Assembly: GCF_947623445.1 (NCBI RefSeq)
Contig: NC_135248.1
Location: 1,922,001-1,986,000 of the forward strand
DNA: 64,000 nt
DNA from: Clavelina lepadiformis
Taxonomy: Eukaryota > Chordata > Ascidiacea > Aplousobranchia > Clavelinidae
Direction of reading: 5' to 3'
A model generated the notes under the pieces. That model was not told where the DNA came from, did not search any database, and saw nothing but the letters and a program-made list of their open reading frames with translations. Of this stretch, positions 49,133 through 60,246 are shown one piece after another. The translations under genes were made by a program, and so were the position numbers. Positions within the stretch are counted from its first letter, which is position 1. Each line of letters begins with the position of its first letter.

Positions 49133-50002
49133 TCACTCAATATTATGTGTTTTTACGTGTTGCTTAAAATGACACAGTCTTCTAAAACTCTCACCACATA
49201 TTGTGCAACAATGTTTCTTTTCTTTCGTATGTTGAAATAAATGATTATTTCTGCTGTTTTTCTGACTAAATGTTTTAGAGCAATAACTACATGAGTAAGG
49301 TTTTTCACCAGTGTGGAACCTTGTGTGAACCTTCAACTGGCTTGAAGTAACAAATTTTTTTAGACAAATGTGGCATTTAAATGGACGCTCTCCTGTATGT
49401 GTACGAATATGATAGTTCAGATGTGCAATTTGACTGAATCTTTTTTCACAGAAGTCACAAGAATGAGGTTTTTCCATTGTATGTGTCAAAACATGACATT
49501 TTAATTGTCCTTTTTGATTAAACCTTTTTTCACAAAACTTGCAAGAAAACGGCTTCTCCATTGTATGAGTCCGATAATGAAGTTTTAGATTTCCGCTTTG
49601 ACAAAACTTTTTTTCACATATGTCACATGAGTATGGCTTTTCCATTGTACGAGTATGCGTCTGAATATGACGTTTTAAAGTTGTGTTATGTTTGAATTTC
49701 TTGTCGCAGATATTGCAAGAGAAGGGATTTTCATCCTTATGCACAATCTCATGATTTTTCAACTGAACTCTGCGATGAAAAGTTTTAGTGCATATACTGC
49801 AAGAATGTGGCTTTTCTCGGACGGTGTGAATCAATAAATGCTGATCTCTATTTACCTTGTAAGTAAACGACTTACAGCATATATCACAAGAATATGGCTT
49901 TTCACCAGTATGGATTCTGGAGTGAATTTTTAAAGGGTAAGCAGTAGTAAATTTTTTTGGACAAAATTCACATTCAAAAGGACGCTTTTCAGCATGTTCC
50001 AT
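49133..50002 (-). CDS. C2H2 zinc-finger protein, 10 fingers
   Basis: An array of ten C2H2 fingers in one exon (about 289 aa from ATG at 50002), each CxxC-12-HxxxH with KxF and L core residues, joined by TGEKPYSC linkers or the variant TMEKPxSC. It is probably a sequence-specific DNA-binding transcriptional regulator in the nucleus; no KRAB, SCAN, BTB or ZAD domain is seen. The open frame extends upstream to about 50145 without an ATG, through a degenerate finger-like stretch (PFLCNAHDKK...YRKSHTQE). Either an upstream exon splices in or an eleventh finger has decayed. It ends in KTHNIE after the last finger. It is related to the second array at 52644-53924. Confidence 0.85.
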   Translation of the reverse strand: MEHAEKRPFECEFCPKKFTTAYPLKIHSRIHTGEKPYSCDICCKSFTYKVNRDQHLLIHTVREKPHSCSICTKTFHRRVQLKNHEIVHKDENPFSCNICDKKFKHNTTLKRHIQTHTRTMEKPYSCDICEKKFCQSGNLKLHYRTHTMEKPFSCKFCEKRFNQKGQLKCHVLTHTMEKPHSCDFCEKRFSQIAHLNYHIRTHTGERPFKCHICLKKFVTSSQLKVHTRFHTGEKPYSCSYCSKTFSQKNSRNNHLFQHTKEKKHCCTICGESFRRLCHFKQHVKTHNIE

Positions 50003-50145
50003 GACATAAGATGCTTCACTCTGAGAATCTCTTAGCACAAAGCTTGCTTGAAAGTGGTGGTTTTCCTGTGTGTGACTCTTTCTATATCTATTTATCTTCC
50101 TTGTGGTTTTAGATTTCTTATCATGGGCATTGCAAAGGAATGGCC

Positions 50146-51379
50146 ATTACTTTGAATTACTTCTAATCCGGATTTGGAAATTGCTCTTTCAGAAAAAAAG
50201 CTAAATACAGCAGCGCGTAACGGGCAGCAGTGGTATGAAATGCTATCTTTTACATCAGAGCACAAAAAAAACTGAACTTATCCTTACTATCTGCAAATAA
50301 AGCAGCTTCCTGATAAGACAAAAAAGTGAAAACCTAGTGAGCAGAACCAAAATAATAAACGTAATAAATGCAATAAAATTGCAAACATACAAATGTAGAA
50401 ACATATGTGGATGAAACACAATACTAAACAAATTTGGTAGTAATTCTTCCTTGCTAGAGCCTTAGTTGTTAAGCTGACCAGTGCGCTTATTTTGATAAAC
50501 GATAAGTTTATGACGTAAAATGTACAAAATATTGGTGCAAATCTACCGTCTGTCGAATTCAAATGTCATATACTTGGTATTTTTATAACACAGATCAAAC
50601 AAACCAGAAAGAATCTAGCTCAGAAAAATACAAAAAATGAAATAAACCAAGCAAAAATTCTGTAAGTAATATCTTAAGAAACATGAATCCTAAGTGGTAC
50701 AATTAATCTTATTGCAACTTGGTGCTGATTATTGCCAGAATTATTATCATCATCGGTTTCTGCACGTTGCTTTAAATTACACCGAGCTCTAAATATCTCA
50801 CATCTAGCAGAAACCCTTTTTTCCATTGTGCATTTGCATGTCATCATATCTACTCAGTTTAGTGGAAAATATGCTAAAATAAAATTCACATCAGAGTAAT
50901 TCATTAGTAGCACTCATAAAACAACTCTTAATGCAAATAGACAGATCTCCTGATTTAAATTAAACATTAGCTTTAAAATACCTATTTTAATTAAGAAATT
51001 TTAACCTTTAAGATAATCCTTCACATACTGAATATTTAAGCTATACCAACATCTGAAGTTCTGCATTATTACGACAAACATAGCACAAAGTGTGGCTTTT
51101 CTTTTGTGTATGTTAATAAATGGCTGTCTCTTTGCTGATTTTGCATAAATGTCATGATGTACAACTACTCTGTCTTCATGTTCTAAGCAATCTGTCAAGG
51201 TTTTCAAGTTGCAAAAGATGAAAAGTTCCAACTTGGAGAGATACATTTTCAAAAATCAAAAAAAAACAAATAAAAATACATGTATAAATCAAAACTTACA
51301 CAAAGATTACCGGGGCTCTAGTGATGAGAGATCACCGCGGAGTTTCTGTACATTAAGAAACACTATATGACCATAACAA
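50146..51379. other. Spacer between zinc-finger genes, with a finger relic
   Basis: No intact gene. Contains the relic at 51055-51165 on the minus strand. Confidence 0.4.
51055..51165 (-). pseudogene. C2H2 zinc-finger relic
   Basis: The minus strand reads TFMQNQQRDSHLLTYTKEKP and then, one frame over, LCYVCR. This is the second half of a finger, its linker and the next CxxC, broken by a frameshift. The QQRDxHLL pattern matches fingers in both neighbouring genes (VNRDQHLLIHT, SYRDDHLLLHS), so it is a decayed paralogue or a lost exon. Confidence 0.5.
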
Positions 51380-51387
51380 TAGGCCTA

Positions 51388-52483
51388 CCATACGTCCTCT
51401 TTTAGGAGGATTTGTCTTCTTTTCTCAAGAAAAGTAAATGGTCCTCCGAGGACGCTCAAAAATGCCCAAATGTCCTCTTTTTTCACTTTTCGAGTTAGTT
51501 GCTTATACTTTCAAGTTTCAACAGGACTTTTAGGCGAGACGTTGTATTTATTTCCAAACAATTAGGCCTACTGTAGCCATGAAACATGCTGAATTGCTGT
51601 TTGAAGAAAGGTTTTCCAACAAATTGCCCTACCAGCCCTACTTTCTTGATCTTGTTAAAAATCGTGCAATTTTACTTTAGCATTATGGCCCATAATGCAA
51701 ATGTTGAACGCATTTTTTCTTTGATGCAGCCACAATGGTGCAAAGAAAAAGACAGTCTATAATACAGTAGTTAGATCAGTTTCGAGCATCTTGACGGTTG
51801 TCTATAATTTCAATGATTTTTAGTGTAAACTATTTCACGATCTCGTTAAAAATGATCATTCCTTATTGGCAAAAGTTAAGGGAACCGCAACGTTTTCATG
51901 GGCTGAATCCGAAAAATAAATTGATTTGTTGTTTTTTTGTCTGTTTTTGGAACTTTTGCCTGCAACTACCAAGGAAATGTATAAAACAGGGGTTTGCAAA
52001 CTTGTTCAATGAAAGAGTCGCTTGCGGAAAACTATCAACACCAGCGAGCCGCAAAATCAGTAATGATTGTCAATTTGGTTATTGTATTATTAGTAGTCAT
52101 TTTGGGATATTACTTTTCAGCTAGAAGACACATAAAAAACATGTCAGCGAAGCGCACTTTGACCACCTTTGCCATTGAGTATAGAATCTACTGTTTATCT
52201 GAAAACAATTTCGGATTCTATATCTATTGTTACGTCATAAACAAAATGCTGGCCTAAATAAAGAAAAAAACAGACAGAAACGTTCATAAACGGTACTCTT
52301 GGTAGCCTTTACAGTTTTTTTGGAATTTTGCGATTCGACTAGAAGAGCCACAAAAAACATGCTGGCGAGCCGCAGTTTGCCTACCCCTGGTATAAAACAT
52401 CATCAAACTCAAACGTAAGAATTCTACTTTCGTTTTACTTGCCCGCAAAAAAAATGTCCTCTTTTTGGGTGCTGAAAATATGG
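51388..52483. mobile_element. hAT element with CCATA ends, containing a nested MITE
   Basis: A 1096-bp element. The left end CCATACGTCCTCTTTT pairs with the right ATGTCCTCTTTT...ATATGG; flanks TAGGCCTA on both sides (51380-51387 and 52484-52491) are a perfect 8-bp duplication that is itself a palindrome. Near 51690-51755 a frame reads AHNANVERIFSLMQ, the hAT transposase C-terminal dimerisation signature, so this is a deleted autonomous copy. It is interrupted by the element at 51987-52389. Confidence 0.85.
51987..52389. mobile_element. hAT (Buster-type) MITE nested in the CCATA element
   Basis: A 403-bp element with ends CAGGGGTTTGCAAACT and, inverted, CAGGGGTAGGCAAACT. Perfect 8-bp duplication GTATAAAA (51979-51986 and 52390-52397), central TA. 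Same family as 40506-40833. Confidence 0.9.
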
Positions 52484-52643
52484 TAGGCCTACGTAACAAC
52501 CTATAATACCAACACATACAACCTTGTATATGCAGGAGAAGGGTACAATCACTCAATTACCAGCTGTAATTAAACAATTTACGTGTCTTTAATATAAACA
52601 AGATTATATCTTGCTTTGCTATGCTTGCTATATATCTTGCTTT

Positions 52644-53924
52644 TCAGACATCTGATGTCTTCAAATAATCAGCATTAAGAATATCAGTATGAGTCTTGCA
52701 TTCAAATGAACGCTCGCTTGTATGTATCAGCATATGGGCTTTTAAATTATCCTGTCGACTGAATTGTTTTTCGCACAAGTCACATGAAAATGCTTTTTCC
52801 GATAAATGTGACTGCAGATGAATTTTCAGGTCAGAGTTAACTTCGAAACTCGTTTCACAAATACTGCAGGAAAATAAAGATTTGTCATCAGGTATTCTTC
52901 TTTTTTGACTTGTTTTCATATCATCAGCATTGTCATCAAGAAAACCGCTATGATTCTTGGCATGATTCTTTAAATGAGATTTCCATCTAAATTTCCGGCC
53001 ACAAAATGGACAGGAATGCGGCTTTTCTCCTGTGTGTATCAACTCATGTGTGTCTCTTGAGCTTTTATGAGCAAACGATTTTGAGCAATATTTACAAGAA
53101 TAATTTTTTTTTCCTGTGTGCACTCTTTTGTGAGAATGTAATCTGCTTAAATCGAAAAACCTCTTTGAACAAAACTTACATTGATAAGGACGTTCTCCTG
53201 TATGTATTCGAAGATGCTGTTTCAAATAATGAACTTGAGTAAATGTTTTATAGCAAAATTTACACTCATTCTTTTCTTCACCTGTATGTATTAGCATGTG
53301 AACTTTTAAGCTTTTCATTTGCTGGTATACCTTGTGGCAAACATCACAGGGAAAGGTGCTTTTGGTTAAGTGTCTTTTTTCATGTTTCTTTAAGCTCGAT
53401 GCCATACTAAATGTCTTACCACAAACATGACATGAGTATGGCTCCTTTCCACTGTGTAGAAGTAAATGATCATCTCTGTAAGACTTTCTAGTAAATGACT
53501 TACTGCAATGCAAACACGGATAAGTTTTTGGATCTATGTGGCTAGCTCTGTGTTTACGCAGACCACTTTGTGATTTGAGCTTTTTCTGGCAAAATTCACA
53601 CTCAAATGAACACTCTCCAGTATGTGACTGAAGATGACTTTGCAAATCCTTTTCTGCTACAAACGTTTTTTCACAAATCCTGCACGAAAATGGTCGTTCC
53701 CCAGCATGAGTTCGTTTATGTCTCTTCAAACTGTCCTTGCGGGCATATCCTCTTTCACAGACATCACAAGTAAATGGTCGCTCTTTTGTATGCGTTCGGA
53801 GATGGCTTTCCAGAGCTGAAAAGTTGAAGAGGGTTTTACTGCAATATTTGCAGTAATGCCGCTTGCTTTCTTCCCGTGCAGTTTTAGCCCTGTCAATAGC
53901 CTCATTACTTATAGGTATAGACAT
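52644..53924 (-). CDS. C2H2 zinc-finger protein, 13 fingers
   Basis: A single-exon frame of 426 aa from ATG at 53924. Thirteen C2H2 fingers: eleven in a row from CKYCSKTL to CPFCGRKF, then a 30-residue acidic/basic spacer (FLDDNADDMKTSQKRR), then two more. It ends in a half-finger (SFECKTHTDIL) lacking the second Cys, so the array seems shortened at its 3' end. Linkers are TGERP/TKERP types. No other domain. It is probably a nuclear DNA-binding regulator and a tandem paralogue of the gene at 49133-50002, now separated by transposons. An upstream exon with a different N-terminus is possible. Confidence 0.85.
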   Translation of the reverse strand: MSIPISNEAIDRAKTAREESKRHYCKYCSKTLFNFSALESHLRTHTKERPFTCDVCERGYARKDSLKRHKRTHAGERPFSCRICEKTFVAEKDLQSHLQSHTGECSFECEFCQKKLKSQSGLRKHRASHIDPKTYPCLHCSKSFTRKSYRDDHLLLHSGKEPYSCHVCGKTFSMASSLKKHEKRHLTKSTFPCDVCHKVYQQMKSLKVHMLIHTGEEKNECKFCYKTFTQVHYLKQHLRIHTGERPYQCKFCSKRFFDLSRLHSHKRVHTGKKNYSCKYCSKSFAHKSSRDTHELIHTGEKPHSCPFCGRKFRWKSHLKNHAKNHSGFLDDNADDMKTSQKRRIPDDKSLFSCSICETSFEVNSDLKIHLQSHLSEKAFSCDLCEKQFSRQDNLKAHMLIHTSERSFECKTHTDILNADYLKTSDV

Positions 53925-56139
53925 ATTGAAACAAGTATGTTAACTGCACAATGATGACAACCTTTGTAAAAGTAAAAAATAACCTATAATTATTTTTTCA
54001 CAAGAGAAAAGTATTTTTTCAAGCATTTTTGACAATCTACAAAATAAGTGTTTACAATATGAATGGGCACTATGAAAGAAATGTAGCCTGTGTGGCTACG
54101 GTTACGACTGCACATAACTGTTTTGTAAAACTCCGCTAATTAGTCATTAAGATAAGAACTCAGATACTTGGTGTGATATGCATTGGCAGTTAAAGAATAC
54201 AGTTCCAATAGTGAAAAACTTGAGTTCAAAAAGTAGGCCTAAACTGTTCAAAAGTGGGGGGTCATGTCACCCCGAAACCCCTGAAACGTGGTTCCTGATT
54301 ATGTCAAATAGTCTAGGCCTTGTTTCATGTCTTCAAACTCAACGCAGCTAGGCTAAACCTGACACCAAAAGTCAAGCAAATCGTTTAGCAGCAAGGGAAC
54401 CGAACTTAACCTGTATTGTCCATAACCTATATTTCGAGGCAGCACGAGTGCAGTACTTGTACTAAGTAGAATGATTGTTTATTAAACTTTGCTAATGAGA
54501 GTGTTCATTAACTAGTCGGACACTCTCATTAAGCTAGGCTAATCTGTTCAAAACCAAGCGCAGTGGAAGAGTATTTTTAAAAATTCGTAAAAGTGTGCGC
54601 ATGGAAACGTGACAGATGCTGTTTACACCTAAATTGTAGCGGATATACACATTTATATGCATCTATCGCTAGTTGACGCCGACGAGCAAAACTGCATAAT
54701 AAACAACCGACATCAAATATCTCGACCAGAAACCTGATGCAAAAAGTTCATTGAACACGCTGTCCAGGACTTCAGCCAACGCCCCAGTTAAATTTTGTTT
54801 TGTTTTACGTGTTATACCATAAAAATCCAACAAACGTTGATTTAACAACTACCGATAATCTAACATGAGTTAACAACAAGTTGACAAATAACTACTTGTT
54901 AGTATTCCATGGTTACAATCGCGCAGGCACGTTATCGTATATTTATATCGTTCACCTGACCGCACCAGCATTGTAAAGCTAGTGTAAGTCTACTTATAAG
55001 ATTTCTATGATCGTTGCTTTCCAGGTTGTCCCTGTCGCCTCAATTAAAGGAACAAAATAAAATGACTACAAGTTAAAAATTTTTAGGACTCAAAATGAAT
55101 TTTTTCAGAAATAATTAAACTTTTCTAACTCCTCATAATAATCGTGAATTGGTGGTCGGCCCTTTTGTGAAGAGCTTGAAATATTTGGAGGTACTGGAAA
55201 AACTATTTACCACGGCAGGTCTTATACAGTACAGAGAAATTCGGATCAACGAACACAGCAAATCACGTTACCGGAACTTTATTTGTTACGTCATATTAAA
55301 AAAGACACAGAATAATAAAAAAGAAATATTTACGTAAAAACAAGGAATTACAAGAACATCAAGGAATAAATTCAAAACAATGCAATCCAAGGATGACGCA
55401 GCAAAATTCTTTTCACTCTGTCATGATGACAGATATCACGTGATTAAAATAGGCTACCTGGTTGCATCAGTCACGAGAAGTTTCCTGTTTAATTTCTCTT
55501 ATCAACGAAGCTTGAAAGCGTTGAGTTACAACTTTACAAGTATTAATATCGTGATTAAATGATGATCAAAAAAAATTGTGAGCAGCGGTTTTCTTCAAAC
55601 AGCTGAAACCTGTCAGTCGCGTGCTGTCACTGTGGCGTGATTGATTCAGGAGCGCTTGCAGAGTCTGTCAAAAATCTGGAAAATTTCAACGTTTGGTGAT
55701 GATGATGATTTTTGACGTTAAGTGATCCATTTTAAGACTTAGTTTGACGCATCTATGTCATTTTATGAGAGATTTCTTACAAATCGAAGCAATACAACTT
55801 TTCATAGAAAAACATGAAAAATCTTTCCCACGTGATTTACGCTCTCTTTTAAATAGTGTTGGAAAAATTTTTTAGGTTAACATTTCGCAGGCGCGTATAT
55901 GTTAATAAATTGTATAAAAAAAACAGTAAACGTCGAGCAAAATATACGCAAAAAGACAAAACCAGCATAAATACAAGGCAATAAATTTGGAACGGGGCTC
56001 AGAACCGATCGCGACATCGCGCACAATCGCCATTTCGCCCGAAAACATTTCCCAACCGGGCGGCATCATCCTACTCGCGGCCCGGCAGAAATTTACGGAT
56101 CGTCCGATGTGTAGATCGCTTAGATCTTACACTCGTCTC
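53925..56139. other. Intergenic region, no gene seen
   Basis: Lies between the zinc-finger start and the BMP3 3' end (both minus). Frames stay under 65 codons. It holds a hairpin at 54493-54531 and, next to 56139, the BMP3 3' UTR. Confidence 0.45.
54493..54531. repeat. Hairpin, 12-bp arms, 15-base loop
   Basis: TAATGAGAGTGT at 54493-54504 is perfectly inverted as ACACTCTCATTA at 54520-54531. Function unknown. Confidence 0.7.
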
Positions 56140-59100
56140 TCAACGACAAGCGCAACTCTCCACAGACATATTAGGATAAACTTTCAACACCACGTTGTCA
56201 TCCTTGTCATAGAAGAGTACGCTGAGAGACATGAGCTTATCCGGAACGCAACACGGAGCCGGAACTTCCGGATTTATCTCCAAGGCGTTGATGAACGCTT
56301 GAAGGATGGCGTGATTTGATGAGCCCGCTTTCTGAACATACATAAATACTATTTATTAGAACCACGGTCGTAATGCAAAGGCTTGTGGAACTACCTAACT
56401 AACACACATGATTTATTATTTTTGTAATTTGAAGCCCACTAACACAGAAAGATCCCATATATTAGAATTAATAATGATTAACAACAGTAAATATAAGTAA
56501 TCTAATACTTAGTTATTTTTAATTTACAACATGAACAAAATGTTTCATGTTCAAGTCTCACCTTCATTGTTTTGAATTCGCAAAGTCCCGAACAGTAATA
56601 AGCGTCATAAGTCTTTGGCGTTATTATCCAATCCGCCCACTGGAGGTCAGCAAAATCGACGTGTAGGGACTTCCTTGAGCATCCTTGCTGGATTCGGTTT
56701 AGATCCGGCTCCGGAGTTGGCTCCGAATTGTCGGTTTTCCTGCATTTTCGCGACTTTCTACCCTTGCCCGACCTCTTGCGACAACGTCGTTTTCGCTTTT
56801 TCTTTTTGTTGTTTCGATTTTGCAGGATGGTTCTCCGATCCTGGAGTGACTCGATCACGATCCTCCCCGTCTTCCCGTTGTCGTGCAGCTCGGTCTGATC
56901 GTTGTCGGTAATCATCGGAGAGTTTGTGACGTCATTAGACTCTTCCCCTCTTCCTCCGCCCGGAATCTCGTTCCCTCCGGCGTCGCTAGATGTCGTGATT
57001 CCACCTCTCTGACTTGCTGATCTGCGTGACTGAAAAAGATGAAATTTTAGATCAAGGGCCTGTGAAAGTTTTGTAAAGAGAGAGGAATAGTTTAAATGTA
57101 GACTTGTTAGGTTGAAAAAACTAATTTAAACTCCAATTTTGAAGCGGTAAACATTGCGACGCCTAAAGATAGGATAACATTTAGTTCGTGACGTCATTAT
57201 TTAAACTGACAATGGGTTGTCAACTAGAATTTACAAACGCTCCGTTTTAAAAGCAGCGAAAACCACTCACTCGTGACGAAGAACGCTTTGCGGATGTGAA
57301 ATTGGCGAAAGTTTTCCAAATCGCGTTGCTCATCGGAGCGGCGGTGGGAGGCGATACGGTGGCGGAATCGTTGCAGTAAGCGATCAATATCGGCACCAGC
57401 GGGATCGAGTTGTCTGCATTTCCGCCTTCCGATGGGGCGCGATTGTGTCGGTGATCTCCGCTGTTCCTCTTCGATCGATCAGTTTCCATGACGACAAAGA
57501 ACTGGGGAAGATCCGCAATTATTTCTTGCTCTCTTTCCGGATTCGTTCCGCCGGATCGATTGTCCTCGGTGTTGGCGTCCCGTTTTTTCCGCAAGGAACT
57601 TTCCTCCCGATCAAATTTGACGATCATCACGTGATTGGACCGTCTCGCTCGACTGGTTACACGTTCCAAATTTTTGTCCGACCATGTGGTGGCGCCAGAG
57701 GGCAAAATTCTGACCAAGCGACCGACGCGTTGAAAAATCTTTGATGATTAAAAAACTCGAGATAAATTGAATCAAATTTAAACATGGACCTATGACTAAT
57801 ACTTCGGTTTATTTTATTGTTGGTTAACTTCCGATAGTTACCGCTTGATCAGGTTTATGGACCACTTGTAGTAGTGATAGTATTTAACGCCATTCATGAG
57901 GTCTGTCTTTAAACTCAACAAAGGAGAAAGATTTTACCTGTTTCGGGTTTCTTCCATCGGACTCTGAGTCAGTAATCCTATAAACAGACGCAGTTGCCGA
58001 CCATCGGACGCTCATATTCCCCGATCCGCTCCTTCCTCCGTCCAGTCGTAATTCCGCGGAGACTACGGTCTCCGTCGACGGAATCGACGTCACGTTAAAT
58101 GCGAACACTCTCATTTGTTCCCTGACGGTGTCTGCAACCTCTGGACTTTCAGCGTTATGAGGAGGAGTTTGAGATCTTCCCGTGGATGGATGATAAGGAA
58201 CGATGAGGATTGGTTTACCTTTGTCCTGGGATTTGTTTGGGGTATTCCCTAAAAATGAAATAAAAAATGAGATCACGCAAGAAATTTTACGTTTTTTAAA
58301 AGTAAATTTTTTTGAAAATTACTTAACGTTGAAAAATATGTCGAAAAGCAAAACATTCACAACAAAAGTCTCTGTTTTGCCTAAAAAAACGTTCGGCTTA
58401 AACGTTCGTCGATTTCGACCAGATAACGGTTACTTCGACTTGAATTGCGGTGACAACAGGTGTTTAGCGTCACTTTTATCTTGACGTGGTTTCATCTCGG
58501 CTTACAAGCGCATAAGAAGAAGCCGATAATCTTTGACTGCAGAGCTATTGTCCGCTCGTCGAATGCCACTTAATAGGACAAAGCAAAAAAGTCGCATCTG
58601 GTAATTTCGGCCATAATTACTTCTGGACGATGACACGTGGTTGACAAACCAGCGCAGCGTCTGTAAGTGGAGCGACCATTACAAGCCGGTTGATTCAAAA
58701 CCACAACATGATTTCACAAACGGATTAATTTGTATACGGTTTTAGTGAGTTGTTTTGAAGTGACAATCACATACATTACATCCGAGTTAGGTCGAACGAC
58801 CGACAGGTCTTGACAAAGTGGTGTCTGATAAACTACGATTTCCGGAGAAATTCAAACGCAGGTGTTGATCTTTTTCGTCCTTTACCGATCGCATCGACAT
58901 CTTGTAATGAAAGCTAATAGCCGCAAAATGTATTTTAAAATAAGTTGTCGTGTCGTTGCCATTACGTCTTATCTGATTTAACTTGGCGTTAATGCGTTTG
59001 GTGAAATTTTTTTTCAGGTTTTTGTTCTATACGAAGGTGACAACAGGTGAAAATTTGAAACGATCCTACGTGAAGCTTTTAACTATTAATGGTTCTTGAA

Positions 59101-60246
59101 GGTTGTTGAAAATTACGTGCGCTTGTAGTCATGGGAAAAGCAGGGTATCAACCTGGAAGTTGGCACAACAAACAAAAGCGACAAAAATTGTACTCGTTGA
59201 GTAATTTGTGCTATTTTTTCGTTGTGGGCTACTGGCTGTAAATTATTTACGTGATATTGGCGGTTGACCATGGTTGGTCGATTTTCTTAATCGGAGGTTT
59301 TTACATTTTCGTTTTATTACGTAAGAAATACGTCACAATGAATGCGTGTAAAAATTGCAATTTGTAGTTAACCCCAAAAATATCATTGCTAAAGCGCAAA
59401 AACCGAGTGAAGGTCCGCAAGAGCAAGTTGGCAATCGCGATATATCGTGGTGTATCGCGATTATGGCGTAAAAATGTCGATAAATCGTTGAAACAGCTTC
59501 ATTAACTGAAGGCCGGAAATGCAGCCCGGCATAAACACGCTTTCTTCTCTTGGCCAATGATTGATTCAAAAAAATATTTTAAACTGAATTGTAATTCTCA
59601 TCAACTTACCAGCCACTGAGAAGAAGCTGCGGATGGTATTCCCCTGCGACCTGGACTGGAGCAACATCAAGCTCTTATCCTCCGAGTAGGTCCGATACAG
59701 CTCCATCATGAAGTCGGGCGGATGAGGAAGAGAGCGTCCTCCTGTGACTTGATGAAGCGGATTATCAAAACTTGCTCTTTCGTCTCCCAAAGATGATGAG
59801 AGATCGGCTTCTTGGGATTCAGATACGGTGCGTGGGGAAGTCATGTGGTGAAATCCAAACATGTGTCTCATCGTGGATCGGAGCAATTCCTCTTGATCCT
59901 GTTGAGGAGGTTGTTCCCCCTTCGATTTTCTTCTTTTTCCAGACTTCTTCTTGGATTTTCCACCTTTGCGACCTCGCCTGGACTTTCTCCGTTTCTTATC
60001 TTTACCCGGCCTCTTAGATCTTAATGCAGTGTGGGATGATGAATCCGTGGCAGCGACTTCTGCATCACTTCCTTCTACGTTAACCTCGCTAGAAACGATA
60101 TCTGACGCCGAGTCATTCCTTAAACTTATGCCGGAATTAGATGCTCTGTTTCCGGCGGATTTTCGCGTTGATTTGCGGCCCCTCCGCGCTTCAATTGCAA
60201 TTGCGTAAATAATCACAAAGACGAATAGAAACATTACGATCTTCAT
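56140..60246 (-). CDS. BMP3: BMP3/GDF10-type TGF-beta ligand, 5 exons
   Basis: Secreted TGF-beta superfamily ligand, orthologue of the BMP3/GDF10 pair. Exons (minus): 60246-59610, 58248-57938, 57738-57271, 57029-56562 and 56331-56140; all phases agree, giving 691 aa (human BMP3 472). Residues 1-20 are a signal peptide ([20 protein letters not shown]). The prodomain has [13 protein letters not shown] and NTIRSFF, as in BMP3. The mature knot (589-691) has seven cysteines: [37 protein letters not shown] and [17 protein letters not shown]. Two Lys/Arg-rich blocks, at about 76-110 and 544-570, are unusual; the second sits where the convertase site belongs and contains several candidate sites. Vertebrate BMP3 antagonises BMP/activin signalling through ACVR2B; the same role is an inference. 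The intron inside the knot lies after CEFKTMK. Confidence 0.95.

Noticed and set aside
57445-60208. Plus-strand frames of 81-99 codons
   Set aside because: Antisense shadows of BMP3 exons; their length reflects the low stop density opposite Ser/Arg-rich coding.
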